Shown piece after piece: positions 7,570-15,245 of a DNA stretch of 64,000 nucleotides (positions are counted from its first letter, which is position 1; each line of letters starts with the position of its first letter). Location: assembly GCF_000517085.1 (NCBI RefSeq), contig NZ_KI912107.1:690425-754424 (forward strand). The letters are read 5' to 3'. This DNA comes from Saccharicrinis fermentans DSM 9555 = JCM 21142 (lineage in GTDB: Bacteria; Bacteroidota; Bacteroidia; Bacteroidales; Marinilabiliaceae). The position numbers were made by a program, and so were the translations under genes. The notes below the pieces were generated by a model. It did not search any database and was not told where the DNA came from. It was given only the letters and a program-made list of their open reading frames with translations.

Positions 7570-8665
7570 GCTGTCCTTTAAATTATTTGTTACTATAATT
7601 TTAGTAGCAAACATTGCTCTTGTAAAAGGGCAATCAATAATTGAAGATGAAAGAGGTTTTTCAACTTTAGGGTTAACTCCTGGTTTTAAAGAAACTAAAA
7701 AAGGTTCAACTGAAGACAAACCTAAGATTGATACAGTTAGTTTTGATCTTGGAATGGTTAAATTTACAACTAAGGATAAAAAACTGGCGCTTGATTACTA
7801 CTCCTACTTTACGCCTCAACGATTTACTGATTATTACATCGGGATTTCAACAAACAGTAAAATTAAAAATAGTACCGCCAATATTTTTTCAGAAAAGAAT
7901 ATTGTTGCAGAAGGAGAAGTTAAATTAAAAACGGGGTTTAGGATTTTTAAGAATAAAACAGATTGGCCTAAGCTCATGGCTAACAGGAACATTAGTGATC
8001 CCGACATAGTCCATAGTATTTTAAACGATTCAACAAAGCCTGCAAATGACCTTTGGCTTGTGTTAGAAGGTAGCTTTTCAGGTACATCATTTAAACGTTT
8101 TTTATCAGATACACTCTTCTCTAGTCAAATTCAAAAAGAAAACTTTACAGGTTACAATGTTCAGTTAGGCTTAAATTATTGGAACGCAAGAATTTTAAAT
8201 CTTACTACTTTAACAGGTATTAGTTTAGGAGTAAAACAAAAAAATAACTTTGATGATTTAGTTGAAGGCACAAGAGAGGACACTAAAGTTTCAGCTGATA
8301 CATTAAATATGACGACTAGAAAATATGTTATCAAAGAGACTGTGTACTCTGGTGATTATGAAACGAAAACTGTTTATCCTTTAAATTTTGACCTGTACGT
8401 AGTGCCTCATAATTTAAAAAATATTGGTTTTTTAGGTTATAGTCGTACAGAAATTTCTAGTTCTGAAAAACCAAAAACAACGTTAGGGTTAGGTGTATTT
8501 TTCTTAAAAAATCAGAATGCTTTTAATCCTACAGCTGGTATGACTTTTTCATTCAAAGATGCATTTAACGTTGACAAATCGGATGACAATAAAGGAGGTA
8601 TTAATAAGTTCACAATTAGTCTAACTACAAGAATCAACCTTGTAAACAGTCAAAAAAGAAATTAA
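7538..8665 (+). CDS. Secreted, probable outer-membrane beta-barrel protein
   Basis: I chose the ATG at 7538 rather than the upstream GTG because it directly precedes a signal peptide (FKLFVTIILVANIALVKG, cleavage near KG/Q). The mature part of about 345 residues shows many amphipathic strands (LNYWNARILNLTTLTGISLG, TTLGLGVFFLKNQ, KFTISLTTRINL) and ends in a strand of the outer-membrane type. No known porin or receptor motif is seen. It starts inside the preceding gene and is followed after 15 nt by the TPR gene, so it is likely the surface component of the same transcription unit. Confidence 0.55.
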   Translation: MVMVSSILKFKLSFKLFVTIILVANIALVKGQSIIEDERGFSTLGLTPGFKETKKGSTEDKPKIDTVSFDLGMVKFTTKDKKLALDYYSYFTPQRFTDYYIGISTNSKIKNSTANIFSEKNIVAEGEVKLKTGFRIFKNKTDWPKLMANRNISDPDIVHSILNDSTKPANDLWLVLEGSFSGTSFKRFLSDTLFSSQIQKENFTGYNVQLGLNYWNARILNLTTLTGISLGVKQKNNFDDLVEGTREDTKVSADTLNMTTRKYVIKETVYSGDYETKTVYPLNFDLYVVPHNLKNIGFLGYSRTEISSSEKPKTTLGLGVFFLKNQNAFNPTAGMTFSFKDAFNVDKSDDNKGGINKFTISLTTRINLVNSQKRN

Positions 8666-8680
8666 TTAAATATTTAAACT

Positions 8681-9331
8681 ATGGATCAATTTGAAAAACT
8701 AGAATCTAAAATTAACATCTTCAAAAAAGCTGCAGAAATTTCTGAAGGCTTTTTAAATGAGTGTAAAAAATTATCGACAGACTCTCACGTTTTTAAATCA
8801 AAGCTTGGAGAAGCTTTCTATATGCTAAGAGACTATGAAGAAGCCTTAACATTATTAACTTCATCATTTGAAATTCAAGAAAATAATAATACAGCAAGTC
8901 GAATAGCTCTTTGTTATTCAAGAATGTCAAAGCCTATTGAGGCTCTCACATGGATAAACAAAGCAATAGCTATTGCACCAGAAGGGAACCTAAGTGCTCA
9001 TATAATTGGTCGAGAAATTCCATATAAGGTTCTTCAGTTCAATTTTCTTGTTAAATCTGGAAGAATTGATGAAGCACAAACTCTTCTAGAACAGAAAACT
9101 ATAAATGATAATGATTCCATGGTATTGTCGGCCTCTGCAACAATTAAAATGTTGAAAGGCAATTTTCAGGAAGCCAGCCAACTTTTACAATCTGCTTATG
9201 AAATAAGTGATGAAACAACAAAAATTGAGATTAAAGAACAGTTAATTCTTTCTGAAAAACTTTCTAGTACAGAACCAGACTTAATTCCTTTAGTTGAAAG
9301 AACAATTATGAGTGCAAGATGGCCGGATTAG
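8681..9331 (+). CDS. TPR-like protein, first gene of the radical SAM operon
   Basis: The 216-residue soluble protein is built of helical pairs with TPR signatures: KLGEAFYMLRDYEEALTLL near residue 45, RIALCYSRMSKPIEALTWIN near 80, LKGNFQEASQLLQSAYE near 165. TPRs mediate protein binding and have no catalytic role. The stop overlaps the ATG of the nucleotidyltransferase by 13 nt, so the two products are probably made in step and may form a complex. It could present a protein or peptide substrate to the enzymes encoded downstream; that is inference. Confidence 0.7.
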   Translation: MDQFEKLESKINIFKKAAEISEGFLNECKKLSTDSHVFKSKLGEAFYMLRDYEEALTLLTSSFEIQENNNTASRIALCYSRMSKPIEALTWINKAIAIAPEGNLSAHIIGREIPYKVLQFNFLVKSGRIDEAQTLLEQKTINDNDSMVLSASATIKMLKGNFQEASQLLQSAYEISDETTKIEIKEQLILSEKLSSTEPDLIPLVERTIMSARWPD

Positions 9332-10101
9332 CCTTATTTATTGGGGGGAGTAAAGCTCTTGGTGCTGACACTAAAACTTCAGATGTAGATTATTTTATTA
9401 TTAAAACTTCAAGCCTTGAAGATGAATTGCAGTTTATTGTTTCACAACTTACTAAAGAAGCTGATATTGAAGAAAGAAGTTTAGATTGGCTTGTTTCTTT
9501 CTACGAGAAAGTAAAAGATTTCAAAATTAGAATCGATGGAAAGCACCCTGCGATAGACTATTGGGATTTAAGATTTATCTCTAGGGTGCTTATTGGGAAA
9601 CAGTTAGTTTTTTGTGAACAAATAGATTCAATATTAGAAAATATTACTGGTTATATTACTGCCATTCAAAATCAATTTGTTTCAGCAAACTTCTTAAACA
9701 AGTATGAAGACTTGCTTGGGTTGTGTTTAGATAATCGATTCGAAGAATTCTATCTGGAAATATCTGAACTTTTAAAATTTGCCTTACAAGTTTCTTTAGT
9801 GAAAAGAAATCAAATTATTGAACTAAATTCCAAATGGATTTTGTTCCAAATAAAACAAGAACATAATTTGGAATTAAATCAGTTGATAAATGAATTTTAT
9901 AAGCATTTTTACTCAAGAAAATTTGAAAAGATGAGTCTGCTGTATTTAATGAGGATTGTTAAAACGATAGCACTTGCATCTAGCCAAAAAGAGGATGAAC
10001 TGACAGCGAAAGTAATTTCTAAACCTGAAATTTGTCCCTTAGGTATCAAAGGTTATAAAGTGGCAATGAACATTTTTACAAAAGACATTATGATTTTATA
10101 A
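9319..10101 (+). CDS. MNT/KNT-type nucleotidyltransferase
   Basis: The N-terminus carries the DNA-polymerase-beta-fold signature: GGS at residues 9-11, then SDVDYF with Asp22 and Asp24 as metal ligands. A likely third acidic strand lies near IRIDGKHPAIDYWD. The remaining 170 residues are helical. Enzymes of this fold transfer NMP to small molecules, antibiotics or proteins (kanamycin nucleotidyltransferase, MNT antitoxins). Unlike MNT antitoxins it is long (260 residues) and no HEPN toxin is next to it; neighbours are biosynthetic enzymes, so substrate activation by nucleotidylation is the more likely role. It starts inside the TPR gene and is separated by 5 nt from the radical SAM gene. Confidence 0.7.
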   Translation: MAGLALFIGGSKALGADTKTSDVDYFIIKTSSLEDELQFIVSQLTKEADIEERSLDWLVSFYEKVKDFKIRIDGKHPAIDYWDLRFISRVLIGKQLVFCEQIDSILENITGYITAIQNQFVSANFLNKYEDLLGLCLDNRFEEFYLEISELLKFALQVSLVKRNQIIELNSKWILFQIKQEHNLELNQLINEFYKHFYSRKFEKMSLLYLMRIVKTIALASSQKEDELTAKVISKPEICPLGIKGYKVAMNIFTKDIMIL

Positions 10102-10106
10102 TTGAT

Positions 10107-11105
10107 ATGATAACTGATTACTTTTTTTTATCCAAAATAAGAATTGCATTAATTGAAAAATGCAATTATAAATGTGTTTACTGTAGACCAGGAGGCGATG
10201 GATTGATAGAACAAATTAGAAATGCAAAGTTAATTTCTATCGAGGAAATAGTTACCATTTGTAAAATTTTCGAATTATTAGGTTGTAATCAGATAAACCT
10301 AACAGGTGGAGAACCATATTTAAGAAGCGATCTTGGACAAATAATAACAAGCATATTGCATCAAACAAAATGTACCCTTAAAATTAACACAAATGGTACT
10401 TATTGGAGAGATTTTAAGATAGACGAAAGAGATATGAAAAGGATAGAGTTTGTGGTTAGTTGTGATACATTAGAATCAAAATCTGCCTTATTTATAGGTC
10501 GAAATGCTTCGCATAAAAGTGTTCCGAATTTCATTGAACAATGCAATTTAAATGGTTATTCATACAGGTTGAATTGTGTAATTGCAAAGAATATAAATTC
10601 CAATATTTCTTCTGTTGATAAACTTGTCAAATTTTCAAAAGAAAATAATTGCATTCTGAAGATTCAATCTGTTTTTGATACAGGCGAAGATAGTTTCAAG
10701 GATTATAGGAACACCTACGTTGATCTTGAATATATTCATGAGTACTTATGCAGTAATGGTTATGAGCATTCAAACCTAAATAATACTACTAATGGTGTTA
10801 TAGAGTACTCTTATAAAAAGAACGGACATGAAGTACGTTTACTTGACAAAAAGAAAGAGAATACATTATATTTTCCTATATGTTCGAAATGTAGTATGTA
10901 TCCATGCGATACTGGGATGTATGCTCATTATATCAGCTCTCATGGCAAGTTAAAGAAATGTAGAACAAGTTCGGAAATAACTGTTGATTTAAGACAACTG
11001 TTACGTGATAACAAAAATGCGAATATTTCTGACCTTGCGAGTTTAGTTAAGTTTTTATATAAATCCAATAATTTAATTCCAATTGAATTACCATATAGTA
11101 TTTGA
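10107..11105 (+). CDS. MoaA-like radical SAM enzyme
   Basis: Cys19, Cys23 and Cys26 (CNYKCVYC) form the radical SAM 4Fe-4S site, and LTGGEP is the SAM-binding GGE motif. Spacing and wording are close to MoaA (IRIALIEKCNYKCVYC, then LGCNQINLTGGEPYLRSDL). The C-terminus has further cysteines (ICSKC, YPC, HGKLKKCR) that parallel the second cluster of MoaA and of SPASM/twitch enzymes. MoaA itself makes the molybdopterin precursor from GTP, but the surrounding genes are not moa genes and the protein is divergent, so it probably acts on another nucleotide or on a peptide. It overlaps the kinase gene by 23 nt. Confidence 0.8.
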   Translation: MITDYFFLSKIRIALIEKCNYKCVYCRPGGDGLIEQIRNAKLISIEEIVTICKIFELLGCNQINLTGGEPYLRSDLGQIITSILHQTKCTLKINTNGTYWRDFKIDERDMKRIEFVVSCDTLESKSALFIGRNASHKSVPNFIEQCNLNGYSYRLNCVIAKNINSNISSVDKLVKFSKENNCILKIQSVFDTGEDSFKDYRNTYVDLEYIHEYLCSNGYEHSNLNNTTNGVIEYSYKKNGHEVRLLDKKKENTLYFPICSKCSMYPCDTGMYAHYISSHGKLKKCRTSSEITVDLRQLLRDNKNANISDLASLVKFLYKSNNLIPIELPYSI

Positions 11106-11754
11106 AGGAATAGATGGTTCAGGAAAATCATCTCTTATTAATATGGTCTCCGAATTTCTTGGAGATAGAAATGTGAAAATTATTAATTGGTTTAAGAACC
11201 AGAAAATAAGAGATATTGCTAATGTATATAACCTTTCTGGCAAAATGACTCCAGACATACTTCTAGCAATTCATGCCTCTCACACACTTTCCCTCCTAAA
11301 TGAAATCAAAGACCATACAGATTATATCTTTTTATGGGATCGATATATATATAGTTCTTATGCAAGTGTAGTAGCAAGGGGGGGTGAAACAGAACTAGCA
11401 TCAGAAGTTGTCCGCCATTTTCCAAAACCTAATTTAGTTATTTATATAAAAAACCAACCTGAAATATCATATAATAGAGTACTAAATAGAGGAGAAATTA
11501 CTTTTTATGAGGCTGGTTTAGATATTATTTATAGGGGGAGTAACTTAATTCAAAAATTCACAGATTTTAAACAAGGTAAAATTAATAACACACTTATCAA
11601 ATTATCTTTTATGACTCTGATGGAAGAAATAAATAGAAATCTTGAAAGCATTCTTAGTTCAATAAATGTTGTCCACAAAATAACAGATTTTGAGATTAAT
11701 AACTCCTCACAAATTAAAGACGTCAAGAAAAAAATTGAATCAATCATCAGCTAA
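11083..11754 (+). CDS. Thymidylate-kinase-like P-loop kinase
   Basis: Translation probably begins at a TTG (11083) inside the radical SAM gene, since no ATG precedes the P-loop and the first strand (YHIVFEGIDGSGKSS) needs these residues. FEGIDGSGKSS is the thymidylate-kinase P-loop, WDRYIYSSYA matches the DRY/S motif that positions the nucleotide base, and NRVLNRGE may be the lid. The 223-residue length fits dTMP kinases, but the C-terminal half is divergent and a housekeeping tmk would not sit in such an operon. It likely phosphorylates a nucleotide-like or other small substrate. The stop and the next ATG overlap (TAATG). Confidence 0.75.
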   Translation: MNYHIVFEGIDGSGKSSLINMVSEFLGDRNVKIINWFKNQKIRDIANVYNLSGKMTPDILLAIHASHTLSLLNEIKDHTDYIFLWDRYIYSSYASVVARGGETELASEVVRHFPKPNLVIYIKNQPEISYNRVLNRGEITFYEAGLDIIYRGSNLIQKFTDFKQGKINNTLIKLSFMTLMEEINRNLESILSSINVVHKITDFEINNSSQIKDVKKKIESIIS

Positions 11755-12332
11755 TGTCATTAATAGAACTACCAAATAGAAAAGTAATTTATTCTAATCA
11801 AAACCTCTTTTCTGAAGGTGATTTGAGTAGTATTTACTCTAGTATTGAAAATTCTTTATTTGCTTTCTCCGAGGTTTATGATAATAATAAAAAGGTGTTT
11901 AGTCCTGAAGAACGAAAATCTTTATCTTATAGATTAGATTCATTACCTTCTCAGATTACCGATACTATAATGGCTGAAGTTTCTAAGCTTAGTCCAGATC
12001 CATATTTAAAGATTATTGATTGGCAAATAATAAAATACCCGACAGGTGGGTATTTCAAACTACACCAAGACAAGTCCGAACAACCAAATATTAACAATCC
12101 TAAAGTGTCAAATAGATGTTTCACGTTCGTTGTATTATTAAATAATGACTTTGAAGGTGGCAAATTAGTATTACATGCAGAATTAAATCAAGGGTCTAAC
12201 TATTGTGTTGGACTAAGCCTTTGTAAGAATAGAGGTGATCTAATTATTTTTTCATCAGAATTATTTCATGAGGTTCAAAAAATCACAAAAGGAACTCGCT
12301 TAACCTTAGTAGGATGGATAGGAATAAACTAA
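11754..12332 (+). CDS. 2-oxoglutarate/Fe(II) oxygenase (prolyl-4-hydroxylase-like)
   Basis: The iron-binding triad is visible as HQD in KLHQDKSEQ (about residue 103) and the distal His in SELFHEVQ (about 171); the 2OG-binding Arg is in KGTRLTLVGW. The strand order KIIDWQIIKYPTGGYFKLHQD, then FTFVVLLNNDFEGGKL, then GDLIIFSS matches the P4H-type double-stranded beta-helix. Such enzymes hydroxylate proteins or small molecules. The gene is coupled to the kinase upstream (TAATG) and overlaps the methyltransferase gene by 19 nt. Length (192 residues) is normal for the bacterial family. Confidence 0.8.
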   Translation: MSLIELPNRKVIYSNQNLFSEGDLSSIYSSIENSLFAFSEVYDNNKKVFSPEERKSLSYRLDSLPSQITDTIMAEVSKLSPDPYLKIIDWQIIKYPTGGYFKLHQDKSEQPNINNPKVSNRCFTFVVLLNNDFEGGKLVLHAELNQGSNYCVGLSLCKNRGDLIIFSSELFHEVQKITKGTRLTLVGWIGIN

Positions 12333-12931
12333 ACATATATAATGAGCAATTAGTAAACGAAATTAGCAATGAAGGATTAATAAATAAGAATATAATTGAA
12401 TCTTTCATAAAAATTAAAAGACATGACTTTGTTCCTATTGATTATAGTTTAGAGATGATATACAGTTTGAACTCGATACCATTTCATCAAAATTTAACAG
12501 TCACTAATCCAATTATAATAGCTAGAGTTCTGAAAGCATTAAATCTTAAAGAAACTGATTCCGTGCTTGAAATTGGTGCAGGGTCTGGATTTCAGACTGC
12601 AATATTGAGCAATATCGTGAAAAATGTTTTTTCTGTGGAAATTAACGAAAATGCATACCAAATAGCAAAAGGTAACCTAGAGAAATATAAAATAAAAAAT
12701 GTGAAATTGATACGGAAAAATGGCTTCAATGGCCTAATAGAGAATGCTCCTTATGATTCAATAATTGTTAACGCTGCATTCGATTCAATACCACTGGAAT
12801 TAATAAAACAGTCTAAAACTGGAAAAGCTGTATTTCCAATTAATTATAAAATGAAACAATATTTAATGTTATATAATAAGAAAGAAAGTAATATTATTTG
12901 TGAATCAAATTTTATTAATATGTCAAGATAA
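12314..12931 (+). CDS. PCMT-like protein L-isoaspartyl O-methyltransferase
   Basis: RHDFVPIDY near residue 35 and VLEIGAGSGFQTAIL near residue 85 are the PCMT N-terminal and SAM-binding signatures, and PYDSIIVNAAFDSIP matches the family's PYDxIxVxAA motif. The usual substrate-loop GQTISQP is replaced by NLTVTNP, so substrate preference may differ. PCMT enzymes methylate isoaspartate carboxylates for repair, and some homologues modify ribosomal peptides (for example aspartimide-forming methyltransferases in graspetide and lanthipeptide clusters). Here it is the last gene of the coupled operon and is followed by a terminator, which favours a dedicated biosynthetic role over housekeeping repair. 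Confidence 0.75.
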   Translation: MDRNKLNIYNEQLVNEISNEGLINKNIIESFIKIKRHDFVPIDYSLEMIYSLNSIPFHQNLTVTNPIIIARVLKALNLKETDSVLEIGAGSGFQTAILSNIVKNVFSVEINENAYQIAKGNLEKYKIKNVKLIRKNGFNGLIENAPYDSIIVNAAFDSIPLELIKQSKTGKAVFPINYKMKQYLMLYNKKESNIICESNFINMSR

Positions 12932-12963
12932 ATCAATTAAAAGTACCTTTTGGATTAAACAAA

Positions 12964-12998
12964 AAACTTCCGACTGAATAAATCAATCGGGAGTTTTT
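12964..12998 (+). terminator. Terminator of the radical SAM operon
   Basis: AAACTTCCGA and TCGGGAGTTT form a 10-bp stem with one mismatch and a 13-nt loop, ending in a run of T. It lies 33 nt after the methyltransferase stop. Confidence 0.75.
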
Positions 12999-13003
12999 TT
13001 TAG

Positions 13004-13087
13004 TGCCCTGGAAAAGACTCGAACTTTCACGATCTTGCGATCACCGGCCCCTCAAGCCGACGCGTCTACCAATTCCGCCACCAGGGC
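13004..13087 (-). tRNA. tRNA-Leu (anticodon GAG)
   Basis: The reverse complement folds as an 84-nt class II tRNA: acceptor stem GCCCTGG/CCAGGGC, D-loop with GGTAGACGC, anticodon arm TCGGC-TTGAGGG-GCCGG (anticodon GAG), a variable stem GTGATCGCAAGATCGTG and T-loop GTTCGAGTC. Discriminator base is A and CCA is not encoded. It directly follows the operon terminator. Confidence 0.9.
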
Positions 13088-13112
13088 AATTGTATTTCAA
13101 AAATATCATTTT

Positions 13113-13149
13113 ACAGAATGTTTCCGAATTGTTTCCGAATAAATTCTGT
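13113..13149. repeat. Tandem 11-bp repeats inside a 7-bp inverted repeat
   Basis: GTTTCCGAATT (13120-13130) is followed at once by GTTTCCGAATA (13131-13141), and the pair is enclosed by ACAGAAT (13113-13119) and ATTCTGT (13143-13149). The layout resembles arm-type integrase or excisionase sites, or an operator. It lies between the intact and the broken tRNA-Leu. Confidence 0.5.
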
Positions 13150-13223
13150 ATTTTTACCTCACGTTCTTTAAAAACTCAGTATTAATCAGCTTTAGCAGCT
13201 CATTGTAACTAAATTTAAGTAAA

Positions 13224-13266
13224 TGCCCCCTCAAGGCAGCGTGTCTACCAATTTCACCATCTGGGC
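13224..13266 (-). pseudogene. Truncated tRNA-Leu (GAG), 5' half only
   Basis: The reverse complement starts GCCCAGATGGTGAAATTGG, continues through a leucine-type D-arm and a perfect anticodon arm TGCC-TTGAGGG-GGCA, and then departs into unrelated AT-rich sequence at 13223. The variable arm, T-arm and 3' acceptor strand are absent. It has the same GAG anticodon as the intact gene at 13004-13087 but a different acceptor sequence, so it is not a simple tandem copy. Confidence 0.75.
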
Positions 13267-13308
13267 TGAAATGAAAAAAGAGCGACATGTATCACTCTTT
13301 TTTCTGTG

Positions 13309-13381
<73 letters not shown>

Positions 13382-13386
13382 ATTGC

Positions 13387-13943
13387 GCTTGCAAAAGTAT
13401 AAAAAAATATTTTTCATACAACCCTTCTAAATAAAAAAATAAAAAAAGATTTTCGATGACGTGATACACTTCTGAATCTTGTCTCTTGTGAAGTATTCTT
13501 TATACCCTTGCCTCTTTTACATCCGGATGAGGTATTGAAATTTGTCATGAGAATTAAATGTGCCATCCACCACGAACTTGTTAGGATGAGGTATAGTATC
13601 GCTATGGTGAATTAAGCGAACCAAGAGAATAGCTTCACTCACAGAAGGATGATTAATTTGGTGGGTTCCATTTGATCATTGAACGATAAAATTAGAGTAT
13701 GTAAAACAAGCTAGTTGGCGACTTGATTGGCAGCAATTTTAATTCGCAATATATTTTTAATGCTTGTGTCGATGTTTTATACATCAGAAGAAGATGTAAA
13801 GAAAAACTGCGCAATTCAAGAAATAGAGTCCTGTTTTTTTAAGCAATATTTTGAATGATCATAATTATTTCGATTTTTTAATAACCATTTTAAGGATCCA
13901 TCGTACAATACTGATGTTAAAAAGAAACTAATTGAAAATCAAC
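13387..13943. other. Gene-free stretch with a diverged leader repeat
   Basis: No gene is supported here. At 13636-13704 it contains a diverged copy of the leader repeat found at 19.4, 20.9 and 57.7 kb (ACAGAAGGATGATTAATTT, then GGGTTCCATTTGATCATTGA). The rest is AT-rich and without clear structure apart from the tRNA promoter at the left edge. Confidence 0.6.
13392..13421 (-). promoter_or_regulatory. Bacteroidota-type promoter of the tRNA cluster
   Basis: On the minus strand TACTTTTG (13399-13392) matches the -7 consensus TAnnTTTG, and TTG (13421-13419) lies 19 nt upstream as the -33 element. The -7 box ends 10 nt before the tRNA-Gly 5' end. It would drive tRNA-Gly and the tRNA-Leu copies. 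Confidence 0.65.
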
Positions 13944-15185
13944 ATGGCGAATATTTTTAGTAGACTGTTTGGGAGCACATTCCCTAGTACTGAAAAATAC
14001 GAAAATGAATATAATCATTTAAGAAAAGAACAGGAGAGATATCATCAACTCGAAAAATCAGCATCTATCATTCGGTATTTTGAATTAGACAAGCTGGTTC
14101 ACTCCGGTGAGTTTAAGCAAAAGGTTCTTAAGATTAAAAAGGAACGATTTAAACATACCGAAGCTTTTCAACAATTTAAAAAGTACAAAGAGTATAAACG
14201 TTCTAACAACGTAAAACGTTATCATAAATTGTTACGAAAAGATAAGGTTAATGAAGCTGAGGAGTTGAAGAAATCTGCTGAGATACAAACGTATTTGAGT
14301 CTGAAGGACTACGTAGAATCTGCGGAATTTAATCAAATAAAAACTGATATGAACGATAAAAATCGCTTTAAGCGGTCTTCGGAATATCAGTTACAGGAAG
14401 AATATAAGGCTTTGCAAAAAAGCGATGATGTAATTTGGTTTTTGAAAACAAAGAAAAATTGTCCGTTTAAACATTTGGATAAGTGGGCTCTTACCTTTGA
14501 AGATAACTTTGATGGAACCTCATTAGATGATAAAAAGTGGATTACAGGCTATTATTGGGGTAAGATATTAATGAATGATAATTATGTTCAGGCCAACGAA
14601 AAACAGTTCTTTAAAAAAGAAAATATTGAACTGCGTGATAGTTGCGCCAGGATTGTTTCTAAAAATGAAGCTTGTAAGGGTAAAATATGGGATCCTAAAA
14701 TTGGATTTATACCAACTGATTTTCAGTTTTCATCTGGTATTATTAATACCGGACAAAGCTTTAGACAGCAGTATGGCAAGTTTGAGGCCAAGGTTAAATT
14801 TAGTCATACCACACCAGCTATTCATAGTTTTATTTTGTTGTCGGAACAGATGTCGCCGCAAATTAATATTTTGAAAACTCCTGAGCAGGAAGGTAATAAA
14901 ATTGAGGCTGGATACTTTTGGGGTAAGGAAGGTAATATCTCCCAACGAGTTCAGGATTTGAAAATACCAGGTTCTTCTGAAAACTTTTATATCTATACCT
15001 TGGAGTGGACAAAAAATAAAATGGAATGGAAGATCAATGGAGTGACGGTTCATACGCAAAACGAAAATATACCGCAAATGCCTATGTACATATCTTTTAG
15101 TACACATTTTACTGATATTCCTGATGCGGATAAGCTTCCTATTTCAATGGATATTGATTGGGTAAGGTGCTATCAATTAAATTGA
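13944..15185 (+). CDS. GH16-fold protein lacking the catalytic motif, with repeated N-terminal helices
   Basis: I chose the ATG at 13944 over the in-frame TTG at 13932. There is no signal peptide. Residues 1-175 are charged helices with a repeated pattern (LEKSASIIRYFELDKLV then SGEF; LKKSAEIQTYLSLKDYV then SAEF; LQKSDDVIWFL). Residues 180-413 are a GH16 laminarinase-type jelly roll: LTFEDNFDGTSLDDKKW, GIINTGQSFRQQYGKFEAKV, DIDWVRCYQ. At the catalytic strand, where active enzymes have ExDxxE, this protein has NKIEAGYFW, so two of the three acidic residues are missing. It may bind rather than cut glycans, or be a pseudo-enzyme. A terminator follows. Confidence 0.7.
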   Translation: MANIFSRLFGSTFPSTEKYENEYNHLRKEQERYHQLEKSASIIRYFELDKLVHSGEFKQKVLKIKKERFKHTEAFQQFKKYKEYKRSNNVKRYHKLLRKDKVNEAEELKKSAEIQTYLSLKDYVESAEFNQIKTDMNDKNRFKRSSEYQLQEEYKALQKSDDVIWFLKTKKNCPFKHLDKWALTFEDNFDGTSLDDKKWITGYYWGKILMNDNYVQANEKQFFKKENIELRDSCARIVSKNEACKGKIWDPKIGFIPTDFQFSSGIINTGQSFRQQYGKFEAKVKFSHTTPAIHSFILLSEQMSPQINILKTPEQEGNKIEAGYFWGKEGNISQRVQDLKIPGSSENFYIYTLEWTKNKMEWKINGVTVHTQNENIPQMPMYISFSTHFTDIPDADKLPISMDIDWVRCYQLN

Positions 15186-15209
15186 GCCTAATTACTTTTA
15201 AATAAATCC

Positions 15210-15245
15210 AAGGCTGTTCATGTTAATATGGGCAGCCTTTTTTTG
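15210..15245 (+). terminator. Rho-independent terminator
   Basis: AAGGCTG and CAGCCTT form a 7-bp stem followed by seven T, 25 nt after the GH16-like gene. Confidence 0.75.

Noticed and set aside
9319-10101. MNT antitoxin of a HEPN/MNT toxin-antitoxin pair
   Set aside because: The protein is about twice the length of MNT antitoxins and no HEPN RxxxxH toxin is encoded next to it.
10107-11754. Prokaryotic viperin with adjacent nucleotide kinase
   Set aside because: The pairing of a radical SAM gene and a TMK-like kinase recalls viperin-CMPK2, but the enzyme has MoaA-type wording (LTGGEPYLR and a C-terminal cysteine cluster) rather than viperin motifs.
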